From the NCBI RefSeq assembly GCF_001465835.2, contig NZ_CP013661.2, forward strand, positions 868,001-932,000: a stretch of DNA of 64,000 nucleotides, given 5' to 3'. Below are positions 52,820 to 61,877 of this stretch, piece after piece; the first letter of the stretch is position 1; each line of letters begins with the position of its first letter. The DNA is from Planococcus kocurii (lineage in GTDB: Bacteria > Bacillota > Bacilli > Bacillales_A > Planococcaceae). Position numbers and translations under genes: made by a program. The notes below the pieces were generated by a model that did not search any database, was not told the DNA's origin, and saw nothing but the letters and a program-made list of their open reading frames with translations.

Positions 52820-53569
52820 TTATTTATTAAAGAAAGGCAATTTTGTTCGCACGGTTCTATATAGCGGCCCTAATAGTTTGCGTAGTGCATAAACTGGCGG
52901 TACCGGACTTCTGCTATGCCATTGAATCCATTCAAGTGCAACCAAACTCAATATCAACCAAATCAATCCCGCAATGTAGCCACCCAGAACATCACTTGGG
53001 AAATGTGCACCGAGATAGATTCGACTGCTGCCAATCATAATAATGAGCATACCCAAAATGGCGACAAACAACCACCGAATCCAAGACCGTTGTCGTGTTC
53101 GGATGACCAAATATATGACAAAGCCGTAAAAAATTAACGACCCCATCGAATGACCACTTGGAAAACTGTAGCCGATCGCATCAATACCCGGATTAATACT
53201 CGGACGTTCCCGGACATATAGATTTTTTAATACGGTCGTTAATAGTGAGCCACCCCCCACTGCAATAACAAAAAACAACATGCCCCACTTGTCTTTCATT
53301 TTAACTCCAAGTACGACCAGTACGACGAGTGACAACACCGTTAAAAACCATACTGAACCCATTTCGGTAAAGATGAACATTACCTGATCCCACGTTTTGC
53401 TTGCTCCTGCTTCCATTCCATTAATAATAAAGTTATCAAACTGGGCAACTTCTTTTTCCACGACTTCTTCAGCTAATTCTGCAAATAATACAATAAACAG
53501 CACAGCTAGACCCAGTCCACCGATCAACAGCAAAAAAGCCAAGCCTGCTAGTTTTTCATTTTTCTCCAT
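52820..53569 (-). CDS. PAP2-family membrane phosphatase
   Basis: A 249-residue membrane protein with six helices. The three PAP2 motifs are present in order: KNLYVRERP, PSGHSMGSL and SRIYLGAHFPSDVLGG (catalytic His and its partners). Enzymes of this family dephosphorylate phosphatidic acid, phosphatidylglycerol phosphate or undecaprenyl diphosphate at the outer face of the membrane. It could be a second undecaprenyl-pyrophosphatase next to UppP (8357), but sequence does not decide. It lies behind the exchanger on the same strand. Confidence 0.88.
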   Translation of the reverse strand: MEKNEKLAGLAFLLLIGGLGLAVLFIVLFAELAEEVVEKEVAQFDNFIINGMEAGASKTWDQVMFIFTEMGSVWFLTVLSLVVLVVLGVKMKDKWGMLFFVIAVGGGSLLTTVLKNLYVRERPSINPGIDAIGYSFPSGHSMGSLIFYGFVIYLVIRTRQRSWIRWLFVAILGMLIIMIGSSRIYLGAHFPSDVLGGYIAGLIWLILSLVALEWIQWHSRSPVPPVYALRKLLGPLYRTVRTKLPFFNK

Positions 53570-53725
53570 CTAATCGCTCCCGCCTATCGCTAATAGTGTA
53601 CTTCTACCCTTTTTGAGTAGAACATATGTAACAGCAAAAAGTTCTTTAATCCTATCATTTGTTCCGTGAGCTATGGCGTGGTATTTTTATCGTACGACAA
53701 ATAACATGACTCAGGAGCTGATTGT

Positions 53726-54622
53726 TTGAAACAGTTAACCGGAAAGACAGCCATTGTTACAGGAGCCAACAGCGGTATCGGATTAGAAGCTTCAAAAGTC
53801 TTTTCCGGTCTTGGCGCACAAATTATTATGGCCGTGCGGGACCTTGAAAAAGGCAAGGCGGCTCGTGAATTGATTCTTGATGTAGATAAAGACGCGCTCG
53901 TTACCGTCATGAAACTTGATCTAGCAGATCTTGCAAGCGTTCATGCATTCGTAGAAAGCTTCAAAAACAAGCACGATTCACTTGATTTGTTAATCAACAA
54001 CGCTGGCGTTATGACACCCCCCTATTCAAAAACCAAAGACGGTTTTGAATTGCAGTTCGGCAGCAATCATCTCGGACATTTTGCATTAACCGGCCTTTTG
54101 ATGCCGTTACTGAAAAATACGCCAGATTCACGTGTCGTGTCTCTCAGCAGTTTGGCTCATAAAGGGGCGAAAATCGATTTTGATAACCTTGATGGTGCCA
54201 AAGGTTATAAAGCGATGAAATTTTATGGCCAAAGCAAACTAGCGAATTTGCTGTTTGCTCAGGAATTAGACAAGCGCTTTAAAGCGTACGATTTGCAAAC
54301 CGTCAGTATTGCTTGTCATCCAGGAATTTCCGCCACCAATCTTTTTAAATTTGGCAAGCGGGACGCACCGAAACTGATGAAGTCGCTCATGCATAACTTC
54401 TTGCAGCCGCCTGCTATGGGTGCTTTACCGACCATTTATGCAGCTACCGATTCACGACTGACAGGCGGCGAATATATTGGTCCAGATGGCAAAGGTCAAC
54501 GTAAAGGCTATCCAACGCTAGACACGCCTCACGCATCAGCTGGTGACCAGGCAGTTGCTCAAAAACTCTGGGACGTGTCAGAAAAGCTGACCGGCGTCCA
54601 ATTTGATTTCAGCAAAGTCTGA
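53726..54622 (+). CDS. SDR oxidoreductase (retinol dehydrogenase-like)
   Basis: A 298-residue SDR of the larger, retinol-dehydrogenase/WW-oxidoreductase-like type. TGANSGIG near the N-terminus, NNAGVM, a serine in VSLSSLAHKG, and FYGQSKLANLLFAQEL give the catalytic Ser-Tyr-Lys set. Start is TTG (53726) with AGGAG eight bases upstream. A clear paralogue lies at 55341, also with a TTG start, separated by a minus-strand Nudix gene. Substrate unknown. The terminator at 54632 ends it. Confidence 0.85.
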   Translation: MKQLTGKTAIVTGANSGIGLEASKVFSGLGAQIIMAVRDLEKGKAARELILDVDKDALVTVMKLDLADLASVHAFVESFKNKHDSLDLLINNAGVMTPPYSKTKDGFELQFGSNHLGHFALTGLLMPLLKNTPDSRVVSLSSLAHKGAKIDFDNLDGAKGYKAMKFYGQSKLANLLFAQELDKRFKAYDLQTVSIACHPGISATNLFKFGKRDAPKLMKSLMHNFLQPPAMGALPTIYAATDSRLTGGEYIGPDGKGQRKGYPTLDTPHASAGDQAVAQKLWDVSEKLTGVQFDFSKV

Positions 54623-54631
54623 TGACACTAG

Positions 54632-54666
54632 AAGCCACTTTCATTTTAATAATGAAAGTGGCTTTA
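54632..54666. terminator. Bidirectional terminator
   Basis: AAGCCACTTTCATT pairs perfectly with AATGAAAGTGGCTT. It serves the SDR and the convergent Nudix gene. Confidence 0.9.
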
Positions 54667-54684
54667 TTCATTACTTCCCGGCTG

Positions 54685-55152
54685 TTATCCCGGCTGGTTG
54701 GTTAGGTGGTTAAGATAGTCCTCGATTACTACACGGTGACTACCGACCATCCTGTCCGGCAAATCGGCTGGAGCAAAAAACTTAAAGCTTAGTGATTCTT
54801 TTTGATCAACAATCAATTCGCCATGAAATTTATTTGAATAATAACCCGTCGTGACCACATAAAATTCATCGCCATTTTTAGCCACTACAAAATGTTTCGG
54901 TCCGGAGTAGACATTGATCAATTTCAACTCGGCAATCGTCAAACCAGTCTCCTCCATAACTTCTCGTTTCGCTGTATCTTCTGTGGATTCGCCGAGTTCC
55001 ATCAGTCCACCCGGAAGCCCCCACAAACCTTCTGGGAATTTCCTTTCTTCTAGCAGCAAACGCCCTTCTTCATCAACAATTACGACGACCGAACCAACAA
55101 GAATTAACGGTCTATGCCCCACAACCGCTCGCAATTCTTCTACATACCCCAT
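54685..55152 (-). CDS. Nudix hydrolase
   Basis: A 155-residue protein with a clean Nudix box: GGLMELGESTEDTAKREVME is followed by ETGL, matching GxxxxxExxxxxxxREUxEExGU. It is preceded by GSVVVIVDEEGRLLL. Members cleave nucleoside diphosphates linked to another group, for example oxidised nucleotides, ADP-ribose or dinucleoside polyphosphates. The specificity is not readable here. It lies alone between two plus-strand SDR genes, pointing to an inserted or inverted gene. Confidence 0.9.
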   Translation of the reverse strand: MGYVEELRAVVGHRPLILVGSVVVIVDEEGRLLLEERKFPEGLWGLPGGLMELGESTEDTAKREVMEETGLTIAELKLINVYSGPKHFVVAKNGDEFYVVTTGYYSNKFHGELIVDQKESLSFKFFAPADLPDRMVGSHRVVIEDYLNHLTNQPG

Positions 55153-55340
55153 CTACCTAACCTCATTTCTTCAGTATACGAATCGAAACTTCCATAGATC
55201 TCTCTCCATTCTACCGCTCAGCTCAAGGAATAAATAACAAAAACCACATACTTTTTTATTAGCAAAGATTCCAAATCGTTCATAAAACGGCTAAAATAAT
55301 AAAGAGCAACTCCAGTCTTAGAAACAAAGGAAGTGTTACT

Positions 55341-56234
55341 TTGCTCACAGGGAAAACAGCTATCATCACAGGTGGCAATAGCGGTATCGGCTTTGAAACG
55401 GCAAAAGCTCTGCTAGCACTAGAGGCAGAGGTTATTCTGGCTGTCCGCAATACGAAAAAAGGAGCTCAAGCGCGCGCTACTTTATTGGCGCTTTATCCTT
55501 CTGCTCAAATCGATGTCATGAAGTTGGATTTGGCTAACCTTGAAACGATTCGGAAGTTTGCTGAACAATTCAGCAAAGCCTTCGATAAACTTGATCTGTT
55601 AATTAACAATGCAGGAATTATGGCACCCCCTCTTTCAAAAACGACAGACGGCTTTGAACTGCAGTTTGGCAGCAATCATCTTGGCCACTTTGCTTTAACG
55701 GGTCTGCTTTTGCCTTTACTAACAAACACTTCTGGTTCACGTGTCGTGACTGTTAGCAGCCGGGCACATAGCCGTGGCACAATCGACTTTGATAATCTCG
55801 AAGGAACCAAAGGTTATCAGGCAAAAAAATTCTATAACCAAAGCAAGTTAGCTAATTTATATTTTGCGTTAGAGTTAGATAAGCGCTTTAAAGAACATGG
55901 CTGTCAGACAATTAGCGTAGCTTGTCATCCAGGTGTTTCTGCCACCAACATTTTAAAGCTTGGCAGTCAAGAAATTCCAGCTGCTGTTAAACGTGTTGCT
56001 AACCTTTTTCTTCAACCACCTAGTATGGGAGCATTGTCGGCAATTTATGCTGCGACCGAACCCAGTCTTATGGGTGGGGAATACATTGGTCCAGTTGCCC
56101 AGTTTCAACGAAGAGGCTATCCTGCGCTAGGAACCCCTCACACCAATGCAACTGATCCTGAAATTTCTTGCAAGCTTTGGGACGTGTCGGAAAAACTGAC
56201 GACTGTTGTGTATCCCTTTAAACGACTAGATTAA
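55341..56234 (+). CDS. SDR oxidoreductase, paralogue of the gene at 53726
   Basis: A 297-residue SDR closely related to the one at 53726: TGGNSGIGFET, NNAGIMAPPLSK, VTVSSRAHSRG and FYNQSKLANLYFALEL occupy the same positions. It starts at a TTG with AAAGGA eight bases upstream. The two are surely a duplication with drift, since the shared GGEYIGP and CKLWDVSEKLT near the C-terminus are almost the same. Substrate unknown. No terminator is obvious before the STAS gene, which has its own start signals 140 bp on. Confidence 0.85.
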   Translation: MLTGKTAIITGGNSGIGFETAKALLALEAEVILAVRNTKKGAQARATLLALYPSAQIDVMKLDLANLETIRKFAEQFSKAFDKLDLLINNAGIMAPPLSKTTDGFELQFGSNHLGHFALTGLLLPLLTNTSGSRVVTVSSRAHSRGTIDFDNLEGTKGYQAKKFYNQSKLANLYFALELDKRFKEHGCQTISVACHPGVSATNILKLGSQEIPAAVKRVANLFLQPPSMGALSAIYAATEPSLMGGEYIGPVAQFQRRGYPALGTPHTNATDPEISCKLWDVSEKLTTVVYPFKRLD

Positions 56235-56373
56235 AAGCTGACAGTACGTATGGCCGATTTTTTGCACTTTTTTTTGGGTGAGACATATTGTTTGTTATCC
56301 AGGGAATACTTAAAGAGAGTTTGTGATTTTTATTCTCTATCCCCACTTTTACCATAATGGAGGAATTTATAGC

Positions 56374-57387
56374 ATGAGCAAAAAAAATATAGTTGTCGGC
56401 GGTATTGAATTGCAATGGGATTTGGAAACAGGAGAAACACTTTTTGAAGGTGGAGATGTTGTTTTCTTTTGGATTTCTGCCATGGAAACTTTTTTTGATA
56501 CGATCAAAGACATTTCAGGTATTGAAGCAACACAACTCGTATTAGAAACAACTGGATTTCGTCAAGGCGTTATTGTCGGTGAAGGATTTAAAAACTTAAA
56601 GCAAATCGATACGTCCAACATTGTCGAGTGGATTTCCAATACTTATGCCCCTGCTGGTTGGGGAAGAGTTGAAATCATCAAAATGGACACTGAACACAAT
56701 ACCTTTACATTACATATCCAAAATGATTGGGAATATAAAATGAACTTACTAAAAAACAAAGGCACAGAAGGTATATTCGTCCCTTCTCATTATGCAGGTG
56801 TATTGACAGGTCTGTTTGGTATTAACTTCTGGTATAAAACCATTCAGTATCAAAACGATAGCACCCCTTATAGCATCGTCGAATATTTCCCTTCTGAAGT
56901 AACCGTCCAGCAAAATATTCGTGAGCTGTCTCGGAAACAAGAAGCCGATCAAATTCAAAAACTTGAAGCACTCGTAGATGAGCATACAAAATCGCTGCAA
57001 AATTTAGTCCGAGAGCTTTCTTCTCCGATTATTCCTGTACTTGAAGGCATTATTGTCGTACCGATGATTGGCAGTTACGATGAACAACGGACAGAAGATT
57101 TAATCGTTAAAACTTTAAGTGAACTTCCAAAACACAAAGCCCAATACCTATTAGTTGATTTGACTGGTTTAAATCAGCATATTACAGAACATACAGCTTC
57201 CTTAATCGATAAACTTGGGGCTTCTGCAAGACTTTTAGGAACGGAAGTCATTTTAGTCGGCATTTCTCCTGAACTGGCAATCATTATTGCTCAGTCACAA
57301 AATAGCTTGAAAACCTTCGAATCCCTACAAAGCCTTCAGCACGGCATTTATTATGCGTTAGGCCGCAGCGGTCGAAAAATCGTTTGA
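56374..57387 (+). CDS. STAS-domain protein with V4R-like N-terminus (RsbR-like)
   Basis: A 337-residue protein. The first 190 residues resemble a V4R/XylR-N sensor (SGIEATQLVLETTGFRQG, SHYAGVLTGLFGINFWY), then a helical linker (about 200-225) joins to a STAS domain like that of RsbR stressosome proteins. Its phospho-acceptor threonine is probably in VDLTGLNQHIT, and LLGTEVILVGISPELA is the STAS core. RsbR-type proteins sense stress and control sigma-B through RsbT. Partners are not nearby. The start (MSKKNIVV) has GGAGG ten bases upstream; the frame opens earlier at 56323. Confidence 0.8.
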   Translation: MSKKNIVVGGIELQWDLETGETLFEGGDVVFFWISAMETFFDTIKDISGIEATQLVLETTGFRQGVIVGEGFKNLKQIDTSNIVEWISNTYAPAGWGRVEIIKMDTEHNTFTLHIQNDWEYKMNLLKNKGTEGIFVPSHYAGVLTGLFGINFWYKTIQYQNDSTPYSIVEYFPSEVTVQQNIRELSRKQEADQIQKLEALVDEHTKSLQNLVRELSSPIIPVLEGIIVVPMIGSYDEQRTEDLIVKTLSELPKHKAQYLLVDLTGLNQHITEHTASLIDKLGASARLLGTEVILVGISPELAIIIAQSQNSLKTFESLQSLQHGIYYALGRSGRKIV

Positions 57388-57400
57388 CATGTTTAGTTAC

Positions 57401-57448
57401 AAAAAAAACAGCGCGACCCGGATAAATTCCAGGGCGTGCTGTTTTTTT
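57401..57448. terminator. Bidirectional terminator
   Basis: ACAGCGCGACCCGG pairs with CCAGGGCGTGCTGT (mismatches inside), with A-run before and T-run after. It lies between the STAS gene and the convergent oxidoreductase gene. Confidence 0.85.
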
Positions 57449-57484
57449 GCGAAGCGCACACCAAATTTCCCGCTTACATTTGGG

Positions 57485-58606
57485 TTACTCCTCGACTCGG
57501 AACCAGCCAGGTGCATTCGTTACCATATTCCACAGATTTTCAGGAATATCTAGCTGCTGTTTTCTAGTCAAATGGATTGCTTGGTAAATTTCCTCATCTC
57601 GACTTTCTTGAACTTTCGCGAGCCAGTCCGGATCCATAATTAATGCATGACCGAGAGACACGAGCGGAGTAACTTGTAATGCCTCTTTTACATGATCTAA
57701 GGTCTGCAAGCCACCTACTCCAATAACAGGTACACGACTCCCAATATGCTGTTGAATGATTTCCACACGCGAGCGGCTATCCTCTTCGCGAATCGAACCA
57801 CCAAAAAATCGTCCGACTGATACATGAATATAGTCGATGCCCTGATCAGCAATAGCGGTTAAGAAAGTCAATGTATCGTCCATTGTAATACCAGGCTCCT
57901 CTTTTTCTTCTGGGCTAACACGATAACCGACCACAAATGGTTGACTGGCATGCTTGTTAACTGCTTGCTGGATCGATTTGATTACTGCCAGCGGAAAGTT
58001 CATACGTGAATCGACGTCGCCTCCCCATTTATCCGTACGTCTATTAGAATGCGGCGAGAAAAATTGCTGAATCAAATACGTATTAGCCCCGTGAATCTCC
58101 ACCCCATCAAATCCTGCTTCAATTGCACGTCTTGTCGCTTCACCGAATGCCTCGATTGTTTTCTCAATTTCTTCAGAACTCATTTCTCGCGGTATAACGG
58201 CATTTGAACGTAGTGCTGCTACGGCACTTGCTGAAACTGGCTGATTGCCTTTTAATAAGTCTTCATTTGACATACGTCCTGCGTGATAAATCTGCAAAAT
58301 GGCTTTGGCTCCGCCTTCTCGAATAGCTGTAGCCAGTCGTCTGAGGCTCTCGATACGGTCATCGCTGTCTGCCCCGAATGGACCTGGAAAGCCTACACCG
58401 AGTGGTTCGACATGTGCGCAGGCAGTAATAACTGCACCTAGTCCACTTTCAGCACGGCGTTTATAATAAGTCAGTTCTTCTTCTGTGACGTCACCACTGG
58501 GATCCGAAGATGAGGTAGTCATCGGTGCCATCAAGATTCGATTCTTAACGGTTAGTCCAGATGTAAAAGTAAATGGTTCGAATAGATATTGAGTTGTTAT
58601 CGTCAT
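57485..58606 (-). CDS. NADH:flavin oxidoreductase (old yellow enzyme family)
   Basis: A 373-residue FMN-dependent TIM barrel. RILMAPMTTSSSDPSGDVTEE is the N-terminal FMN segment and ILQIYHAGR the motif beside it. GFDGVEIHGANTYLIQQFFSP holds the active-site His-Asn pair, and RVPVIGVGGLQTLDH binds the phosphate near the end. It resembles Bacillus YqiG-type enzymes. Such proteins reduce activated double bonds or nitro compounds with NAD(P)H. The FeS cluster seen in dienoyl-CoA reductases is absent because the protein is too short. Its terminator lies at 57401-57448. Confidence 0.88.
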   Translation of the reverse strand: MTITTQYLFEPFTFTSGLTVKNRILMAPMTTSSSDPSGDVTEEELTYYKRRAESGLGAVITACAHVEPLGVGFPGPFGADSDDRIESLRRLATAIREGGAKAILQIYHAGRMSNEDLLKGNQPVSASAVAALRSNAVIPREMSSEEIEKTIEAFGEATRRAIEAGFDGVEIHGANTYLIQQFFSPHSNRRTDKWGGDVDSRMNFPLAVIKSIQQAVNKHASQPFVVGYRVSPEEKEEPGITMDDTLTFLTAIADQGIDYIHVSVGRFFGGSIREEDSRSRVEIIQQHIGSRVPVIGVGGLQTLDHVKEALQVTPLVSLGHALIMDPDWLAKVQESRDEEIYQAIHLTRKQQLDIPENLWNMVTNAPGWFRVEE

Positions 58607-58739
58607 CTAAATCCCTCCTTATCTAGTTCTTTACCCATCTGAAGACGCTTGCAAGCCTAGTTTCTCTTGCTCCATCCACTAAATAAGGAAGCGGTGATTT
58701 GCTTCACACCTGTATAAATTTATCTTTTTGTTGAAATGC

Positions 58740-58777
58740 TAAAACCGGCTAGTAGACTGCAAGTCTACTAGCCGGTT
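58740..58777 (-). terminator. Terminator of the bceAB operon
   Basis: AACCGGCTAGTAGACT pairs perfectly with AGTCTACTAGCCGGTT around GCA. It ends the permease gene on the minus strand. Confidence 0.9.
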
Positions 58778-58792
58778 GATAGCGTTCTCGCT

Positions 58793-60775
58793 CTATTTAA
58801 CAATGCTGTAATAAACTCGAGAAGTTAAGCGATAAATAATCCAGTAGCTAGCTGCAAAAGCAAACACTACTCCAATAAATGAGAGCAACCATGTAATCTC
58901 GTTTGTCACACCGAAAATCAGTAAAAGCTTTCGGACGATTGGATAGGCAAAACTAACATGGATTGTGGCAATAACAATCGGCAACAAGAACATCCAGACA
59001 ATTTGCGCCCGTGTAGATTCTTCAATCAGTTCTTTATCTAGCCCAACTTTCTGCATAATCTGGAATTTCTCTCGATCATCAAAACCTTCAGATATTTGCT
59101 TAAAGTAGGTAATTAACACCGTACCCATCGTAAATAGCAGTCCCAAGAATACTCCGAGGAACAAGAAGCCCCCGTTCAAGCTGTACCATTCCTCGCGTTG
59201 AAGTAACCGAGATTCGTAAAGACTATTCTCGCCTGCATTCCACCCGTATTGGTTTTCTAGTTGTTTAGCTAGCACTTCTTTTTTCTCTTCAGTGCCAGAG
59301 GTGTTCCAACCAATGTGCGCATCTATTGTCAAATAGTTACTTTCTGGAAATTGTTCTTTAAGTTTTTTTGAGATTTCCAATAAATGCGAGACTTCTGGTA
59401 CAACCAGTGCCAGTGATTCAGTTAACTCCATATTTCCATCGAATTCATTTTCTACTTGGGTGAGTTGATACGTTTCTGCTCCAATTGTGAGGCTTTCTTT
59501 TTTATCAGTAGTTGTCGAGTGGTAGTACAATGCTTCGCCATCTTCAAGTGTGATTGATTTCCCAGTCATTTCATTAAAATCTTCTAGCGGTAAAACCATA
59601 AGCAAGATTGATTTTTCCGGTTCTGCCAGATTTCCATCGAATACAAATTCGTTCTCTTGAAGACGACCGAATAAAGACAGCTGTCGATAACTTTTGTTTT
59701 CTGTGATTTCTAAACCATTCGCTTCTACGGTCTTCCACAAATCATCTTGAAACTCAAAAAAACGCTTGTTCATTTTTTCCAAATTTTCTACTTCACCAAA
59801 CAAAGTCACATTGTTTTCAAAAGGATATCGGTTTTCCAAAGTTTCTTCTGAACCAATAAAAATTGTAACTGTTGTTGAAACCGCGATAATGACCATCGAT
59901 GCCAAAATACAGATGTTTGCGAGTCCCACTGCATTTTGCTTCATACGGTAAAGCATCCCGGAGATGGAAATAAAAGCGCCAGGTTGGTAATAGATTCGTT
60001 TGTTTTTCTTTAAAGCTTTTAAGATAAAAATCGAACCCGAAATAAACAGTAGATAAGTACCCACAATAACAAGCAGCACCGCTAAGAAAAAATTTGAAAT
60101 AGCGGCGAGCGGATCTGGAATTGTCACAGAGATGCTATAGCCCCATCCAAGAAAAACAAGTGACAAGACAAACAGAATCATTGATCCTTTTGGTTCTTTC
60201 TCTCCTTCTTGTTTGCCTTTCAGCAATTTGATTGGATTAGCAAATGTAAACTGACTAACGTTGTAGAGAAACATAATACCGAATATTCCACTAAATAATG
60301 CGATTGTTGCCAACATCGTTACACCTGAGGTTGAATAAGTAATATCTATTGGTAGTCTTAACAAGTAGTTCAATAGCATAAAAAACAGTCGTCCGAATAT
60401 AAATCCGCTCAACAGTCCTGCCGCAATGCTCAACAAGCTAGTAAAGACCGTTTCGAAAAACAAAATTTTTGCAACATGCTTTTTTTCCAATCCTAAAATA
60501 CCGTAAAGGCCGATTTCCTTTTTCCTTCTCTTGATCAGAAAACTATTCGTGTAGAGAATGAAAATAACCGAAAAAATTCCGATCACTACAGTACCGTACA
60601 GAAACAGTGTAGCCAATGAACTCGAACGTTCCTGTACGAATTTATTGGTCAACAAAGAAGCCATTAAGTAAAACATCATGATGATAATGGTCGAAGACAA
60701 CAAATATGGAATGTACAATTGTTTGTTGGACTTGATATTGCGCAACGCTAATGACGAAAAAAAACGATTATTCAT
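58793..60775 (-). CDS. bceB: BceB-type ABC transporter permease
   Basis: A 660-residue permease of the Bce/FtsX-related type. Ten helices are expected, with a large extracellular domain of about 200 residues between helices 7 and 8 (ENRYPFENNVTLFGEVENL to SLYESRLLQREEWYSLNG) that binds the peptide antibiotic and signals to the histidine kinase. The RR-rich RRKKEIGLYGILGLEKK is characteristic. The start at 60775 follows GAGGTGA; the alternative GTG at 60784 is within it. It overlaps bceA by 8 nt. It likely removes bacitracin-like or nisin-like peptides from their lipid targets. Confidence 0.9.
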   Translation of the reverse strand: MNNRFFSSLALRNIKSNKQLYIPYLLSSTIIIMMFYLMASLLTNKFVQERSSSLATLFLYGTVVIGIFSVIFILYTNSFLIKRRKKEIGLYGILGLEKKHVAKILFFETVFTSLLSIAAGLLSGFIFGRLFFMLLNYLLRLPIDITYSTSGVTMLATIALFSGIFGIMFLYNVSQFTFANPIKLLKGKQEGEKEPKGSMILFVLSLVFLGWGYSISVTIPDPLAAISNFFLAVLLVIVGTYLLFISGSIFILKALKKNKRIYYQPGAFISISGMLYRMKQNAVGLANICILASMVIIAVSTTVTIFIGSEETLENRYPFENNVTLFGEVENLEKMNKRFFEFQDDLWKTVEANGLEITENKSYRQLSLFGRLQENEFVFDGNLAEPEKSILLMVLPLEDFNEMTGKSITLEDGEALYYHSTTTDKKESLTIGAETYQLTQVENEFDGNMELTESLALVVPEVSHLLEISKKLKEQFPESNYLTIDAHIGWNTSGTEEKKEVLAKQLENQYGWNAGENSLYESRLLQREEWYSLNGGFLFLGVFLGLLFTMGTVLITYFKQISEGFDDREKFQIMQKVGLDKELIEESTRAQIVWMFLLPIVIATIHVSFAYPIVRKLLLIFGVTNEITWLLSFIGVVFAFAASYWIIYRLTSRVYYSIVK

Positions 60776-61535
60776 TCGGCTCACCTCGACTAGCCAAGAC
60801 CTTCAATGATTTTGTAATACGATCCATAAATTGTTCATCAGGAGCATCGCCACGATAAATTTCATGATAAACCGAACCATCTCGAATAAATAAGATACGA
60901 TTTGAAAAACTCGCCGCGCGGGCACTATGCGTTACCATAAGAATGGTTTGACCACTTTCATTGATGGCTTTGAGAATTTCCATCAAGTTTTGGGAAGCTT
61001 TGGAATCGAGTGCCCCTGTTGGTTCATCTGCCAAAATTATTTTCGGCTGTGTGATCAATGCGCGGGCTATCGCAACTCGCTGCTTTTGACCACCTGATAC
61101 TTCGTAAGGAAATTTATCGATATGTGCTTCAATTCCGAGATTCCGCACAATCGGCATAAGCCGTGCTTCCATTTCAACGATAGGTGTTTTCGATAACACC
61201 AGTGGCAATAAAATATTATCTCGAATAGAAAAGTTATCTAATAGATTAAAATCCTGAAAAACAAAACCAAGTGTATTTCTTCGAAAAGCGGAAATTTCTT
61301 TATCTTTGATTTTCGATAATGGATGACCATCCAAGTAAACTTCCCCTGAAGTGGCATCGTCTAACGTAGAGATAATGTTCAAAAGCGTCGTTTTGCCCGA
61401 ACCCGATTCTCCCATGATGGAAACAAATTCGCCTTCCTTTATTGAAAAATTGACGGTTGTCAACGCTTCTGTTTGCTGGTTTGAAAATCGTGCTGTATAT
61501 ACTTTCTTTAAATTCTTGATTTCTAATAAAGTCAT
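60768..61535 (-). CDS. bceA: BceA-type ABC transporter ATPase
   Basis: A 255-residue ATPase from the start MTLLEIKNLKKVY, which has AAGGAGGGG upstream; the frame is open to 61562. Walker A GESGSGKTT, Q-loop FVFQDFNLLDNF, signature VSGGQKQRVAIARAL, Walker B IILADEPTGALD and the VTHS switch are all in order. It pairs with the permease that follows it (8-nt overlap). The two-component genes bceRS lie 340 bp upstream on the same strand, giving the normal Bce gene set. Confidence 0.92.
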   Translation of the reverse strand: MTLLEIKNLKKVYTARFSNQQTEALTTVNFSIKEGEFVSIMGESGSGKTTLLNIISTLDDATSGEVYLDGHPLSKIKDKEISAFRRNTLGFVFQDFNLLDNFSIRDNILLPLVLSKTPIVEMEARLMPIVRNLGIEAHIDKFPYEVSGGQKQRVAIARALITQPKIILADEPTGALDSKASQNLMEILKAINESGQTILMVTHSARAASFSNRILFIRDGSVYHEIYRGDAPDEQFMDRITKSLKVLASRGEPNE

Positions 61536-61603
61536 TACTAACCCCTCCTTGCTTTTAATCATACGACAGGATAGAGCAAGTTGCCTGTACCTATTCTTAC
61601 AAA

Positions 61604-61637
61604 TAGAAAAGCAATCTTACGGTTTCGTAAGATTGCT
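61604..61637 (-). terminator. Terminator of the bceRS operon
   Basis: GCAATCTTAC and GTAAGATTGC form a perfect 10-bp stem around GGTTTC. On the minus strand TTTTCTATTT follows. It separates bceRS from the bceAB promoter region. Confidence 0.75.
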
Positions 61638-61877
61638 CAGATTGTAGAAAAAGTCTAACCAAAAGGAATAACGGTATATAAACCTACCCGTTCTGCTCAC
61701 TTCACCTTCCATGGACTTAAAATCTATAAACACCTCATCTACTGTACACCAGCAATCACTCAAGGAATCCGAGCGTCATCCGGCGAAGTGACTCCTGTGA
61801 TGTCCAGTCGCAGGAGTTGCGTAACCCCTTTGCATTGAATACCTTTCGAACTAGTAATATTTATTTATCAGCTACTG
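61638..61877. other. Gene-free region downstream of bceS
   Basis: No ORF fits here. At 61765-61815 there is a GC-rich segment (CCGGCGAAGTGACTCCTG, then GTCGCAGGAGTTGCG) that looks like a decayed copy of the intergenic repeat at 4100 and 15145. Confidence 0.4.
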
